This document shows, in pieces, positions 6,448-7,229 of a stretch of 7,229 nt of DNA (positions within the stretch are counted from its first letter, which is position 1; each line of letters begins with the position of its first letter). Both the position numbers and the translations under genes were made by a program. The notes beneath the pieces were generated by a model. The model was not told the DNA's origin, did not search any database, and was given only the letters and a program-made list of their open reading frames with translations. The stretch comes from Candidatus Omnitrophota bacterium (GTDB lineage Bacteria; NPL-UPA2; BS750m-G34). Location: the NCBI GenBank assembly GCA_030640045.1, contig DAOWKF010000080.1, positions 1 to 7,229 of the forward strand, in the 5' to 3' direction.

Positions 6448-7187
6448 CTCTTTCTCCTCCGCAATAAAATAGTAGACATATAACCCAGGGCCTTTTTGCT
6501 ATTATTCAATTTGGAAATATCATCAACGATATATTGCTTTTGGCGTCCAAGCCATTTAGCAAAATAAAAAGAGCCTTTGAATTTCTCTTTCTTTAAAAAT
6601 CTCACCAGACGGTTTAAATCCTTGCCTATTTTAAGTAAGACCACTGTATCGAACTGTTTCAAAAATTTTTTTAAATCTGTAAGCTTTCCCGGCAAAGGAA
6701 TAACCGCAAGCCTCTCATTGGCTTCTGCCAATGGGACAGAAAAGGCAGAGGCAACAGCGTTAACAACGCTTATCCCTGGTATAGTGCGTATATCTATATT
6801 CTTATCAACCTTATAGAGATAGCGTAATAAATACATATAAGTACTGTAAATCAACGGATCACCGATGGTTATAAATACTATTGTCTTCCCCGGGCAAAGC
6901 TCTCTATGAACTTTTAAAGCTGCCCTGCGCCAGAAAGTTTCTAATGTCTTTTTGTCTTTACTCATAGGGAAAACAATGGTTTTTATTTTGTCCCGGGGAA
7001 TGTATTTTTTTATTATTTCAGCAGCTAAAGATGCGGATTTAATACCTGCTTTGGGAGCAAAGACCACATCTGCTTTTTTCAAAATATTACGGCCTTTAAT
7101 TGTCAGGAGTTCAGGATCTCCCGGGCCTATCCCTACACCGTAGAGGATACCACGGGATTTCATGCCTTTTTTAAAAACAGAAGCCAT
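6444..7187 (-). CDS. cbiL: Cobalt-factor II / precorrin-2 C20-methyltransferase
   Basis: Methylates C20 of cobalt-sirohydrochlorin, the first corrin-specific methylation. Motifs, numbered from ATG 7187: ILYGVGIGPGDPELLTIKG at 14-32, ADVVFAPK at 39-46, ITIGDPLIYSTYMYLLRYL at 106-124 (the GDPLxYSTY pattern is typical of CbiL/CobI), IPGISVVNAVASAFSVPLAE at 136-155, LAVIPLPG at 160-167, and VLLKIGKDL at 183-191. Length, 247 residues, is normal or slightly long. Two starts are possible. ATG 7187 has a purine-rich GGAAAGG upstream. ATG 7163 (residue 9, MKSRGILYGVG) fits the family's usual start better and would give an ATGA overlap with a possible upstream frame, as at other junctions here, but it lacks a well-spaced Shine-Dalgarno. 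The tail is strongly basic (LLRRRKR). Confidence 0.93.
   Translation of the reverse strand: MASVFKKGMKSRGILYGVGIGPGDPELLTIKGRNILKKADVVFAPKAGIKSASLAAEIIKKYIPRDKIKTIVFPMSKDKKTLETFWRRAALKVHRELCPGKTIVFITIGDPLIYSTYMYLLRYLYKVDKNIDIRTIPGISVVNAVASAFSVPLAEANERLAVIPLPGKLTDLKKFLKQFDTVVLLKIGKDLNRLVRFLKKEKFKGSFYFAKWLGRQKQYIVDDISKLNNSKKALGYMSTILLRRRKR
6454..6460 (-). promoter_or_regulatory. Shine-Dalgarno for the GTG start of cbiF
   Basis: GGAGGAG on the minus strand ends 6 nt before the GTG at 6447. It lies in the codons for the arginine-rich CbiL tail. It supports the GTG start, since no ATG is found near the YFIGAGPGDP motif. Confidence 0.75.
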
Positions 7188-7229
7188 AATCCTTTCCAGT
7201 CTTTATTGGTTGATGAAAGTGCCGGTAAA
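7160..7229 (-). other. Probable 3' end of an unidentified upstream gene
   Basis: The cluster clearly continues to the right, but only about 40-70 nt are visible. One minus-strand frame is open from the edge for 22 residues, ending ...SSTNKDWKGLWLLFLKKA with a TGA at 7160-7162 that would overlap the alternative cbiL ATG 7163. Another frame ends ...TFINQ with a TAA at 7203-7205, 15 nt before ATG 7187. I recognise neither peptide. A further cbi gene would be expected from context. Confidence 0.3.

Noticed and set aside
7188..7229. Search for a cobalamin riboswitch or promoter at the right edge
   Set aside because: Only about 40 nt are visible, they appear to be coding, and no B12-box-like sequence or promoter elements were seen.

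Overview
The window is a single minus-strand gene cluster for tetrapyrrole synthesis, read from right to left, with no gap between genes. It encodes the C5 route from glutamyl-tRNA to uroporphyrinogen III together with the first part of the cobalt-early (anaerobic) branch to cobalamin. Both window edges cut the cluster: hemB runs off the left end, and an unidentified gene probably ends at the right edge. No promoter, riboswitch, terminator, RNA gene or mobile-element gene is visible.

Layout in transcription order: 3' end of an unidentified gene (about 7229-7160); cbiL, C20-methyltransferase; cbiF, C11-methyltransferase; cbiG, lactone-opening protein; cbiH, C17-methyltransferase; sirC-type precorrin-2 dehydrogenase; hemA, glutamyl-tRNA reductase; hemC, porphobilinogen deaminase; a cobA-hemD fusion (uroporphyrinogen-III methyltransferase plus uroporphyrinogen-III synthase); and hemB, porphobilinogen synthase (partial). 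Every junction overlaps. cbiL/cbiF, cbiF/cbiG and cbiH/sirC share 4 nt, sirC/hemA shares 1 nt (TGATG), and the cbiG/cbiH, hemA/hemC, hemC/cobA-hemD and hemD/hemB pairs share about 91, 46, 19 and 20 nt. This suggests one transcript with coupled translation.

How the genes work together: HemA starts the route by making glutamate-1-semialdehyde (the aminomutase HemL is not in the window). HemB, HemC and the HemD half then build uroporphyrinogen III, and the CobA half methylates it to precorrin-2. The SirC homologue oxidises this to sirohydrochlorin. After cobalt insertion by a chelatase not seen here, CbiL, CbiH, CbiF and CbiG act in turn. CbiD, J, E, T, C and A and the chelatase would have to lie elsewhere, perhaps to the right. 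Because hem and cbi genes share one unit, the hem genes may mainly supply corrinoid; nothing here shows that haem is made.

The unusual theme is missing domains. HemC ends after domain 2, so it lacks domain 3, and the protein contains no cysteine at all, so the usual dipyrromethane cofactor attachment residue is absent. HemA stops where its C-terminal dimerisation domain should begin. CbiG joins its N- and C-terminal domains without the usual central domain. SirC lacks the C-terminal helical part. In addition, an imperfect GC-rich inverted repeat lies in frame within the hemD half.

The cobalt-early genes point to an anaerobic or facultative bacterium. The low-to-moderate GC content, A-rich coding strand, Shine-Dalgarno sites and CobA-HemD fusion fit an uncultured anaerobic lineage. 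A candidate phylum such as Omnitrophota is only a guess from style and was not tested.
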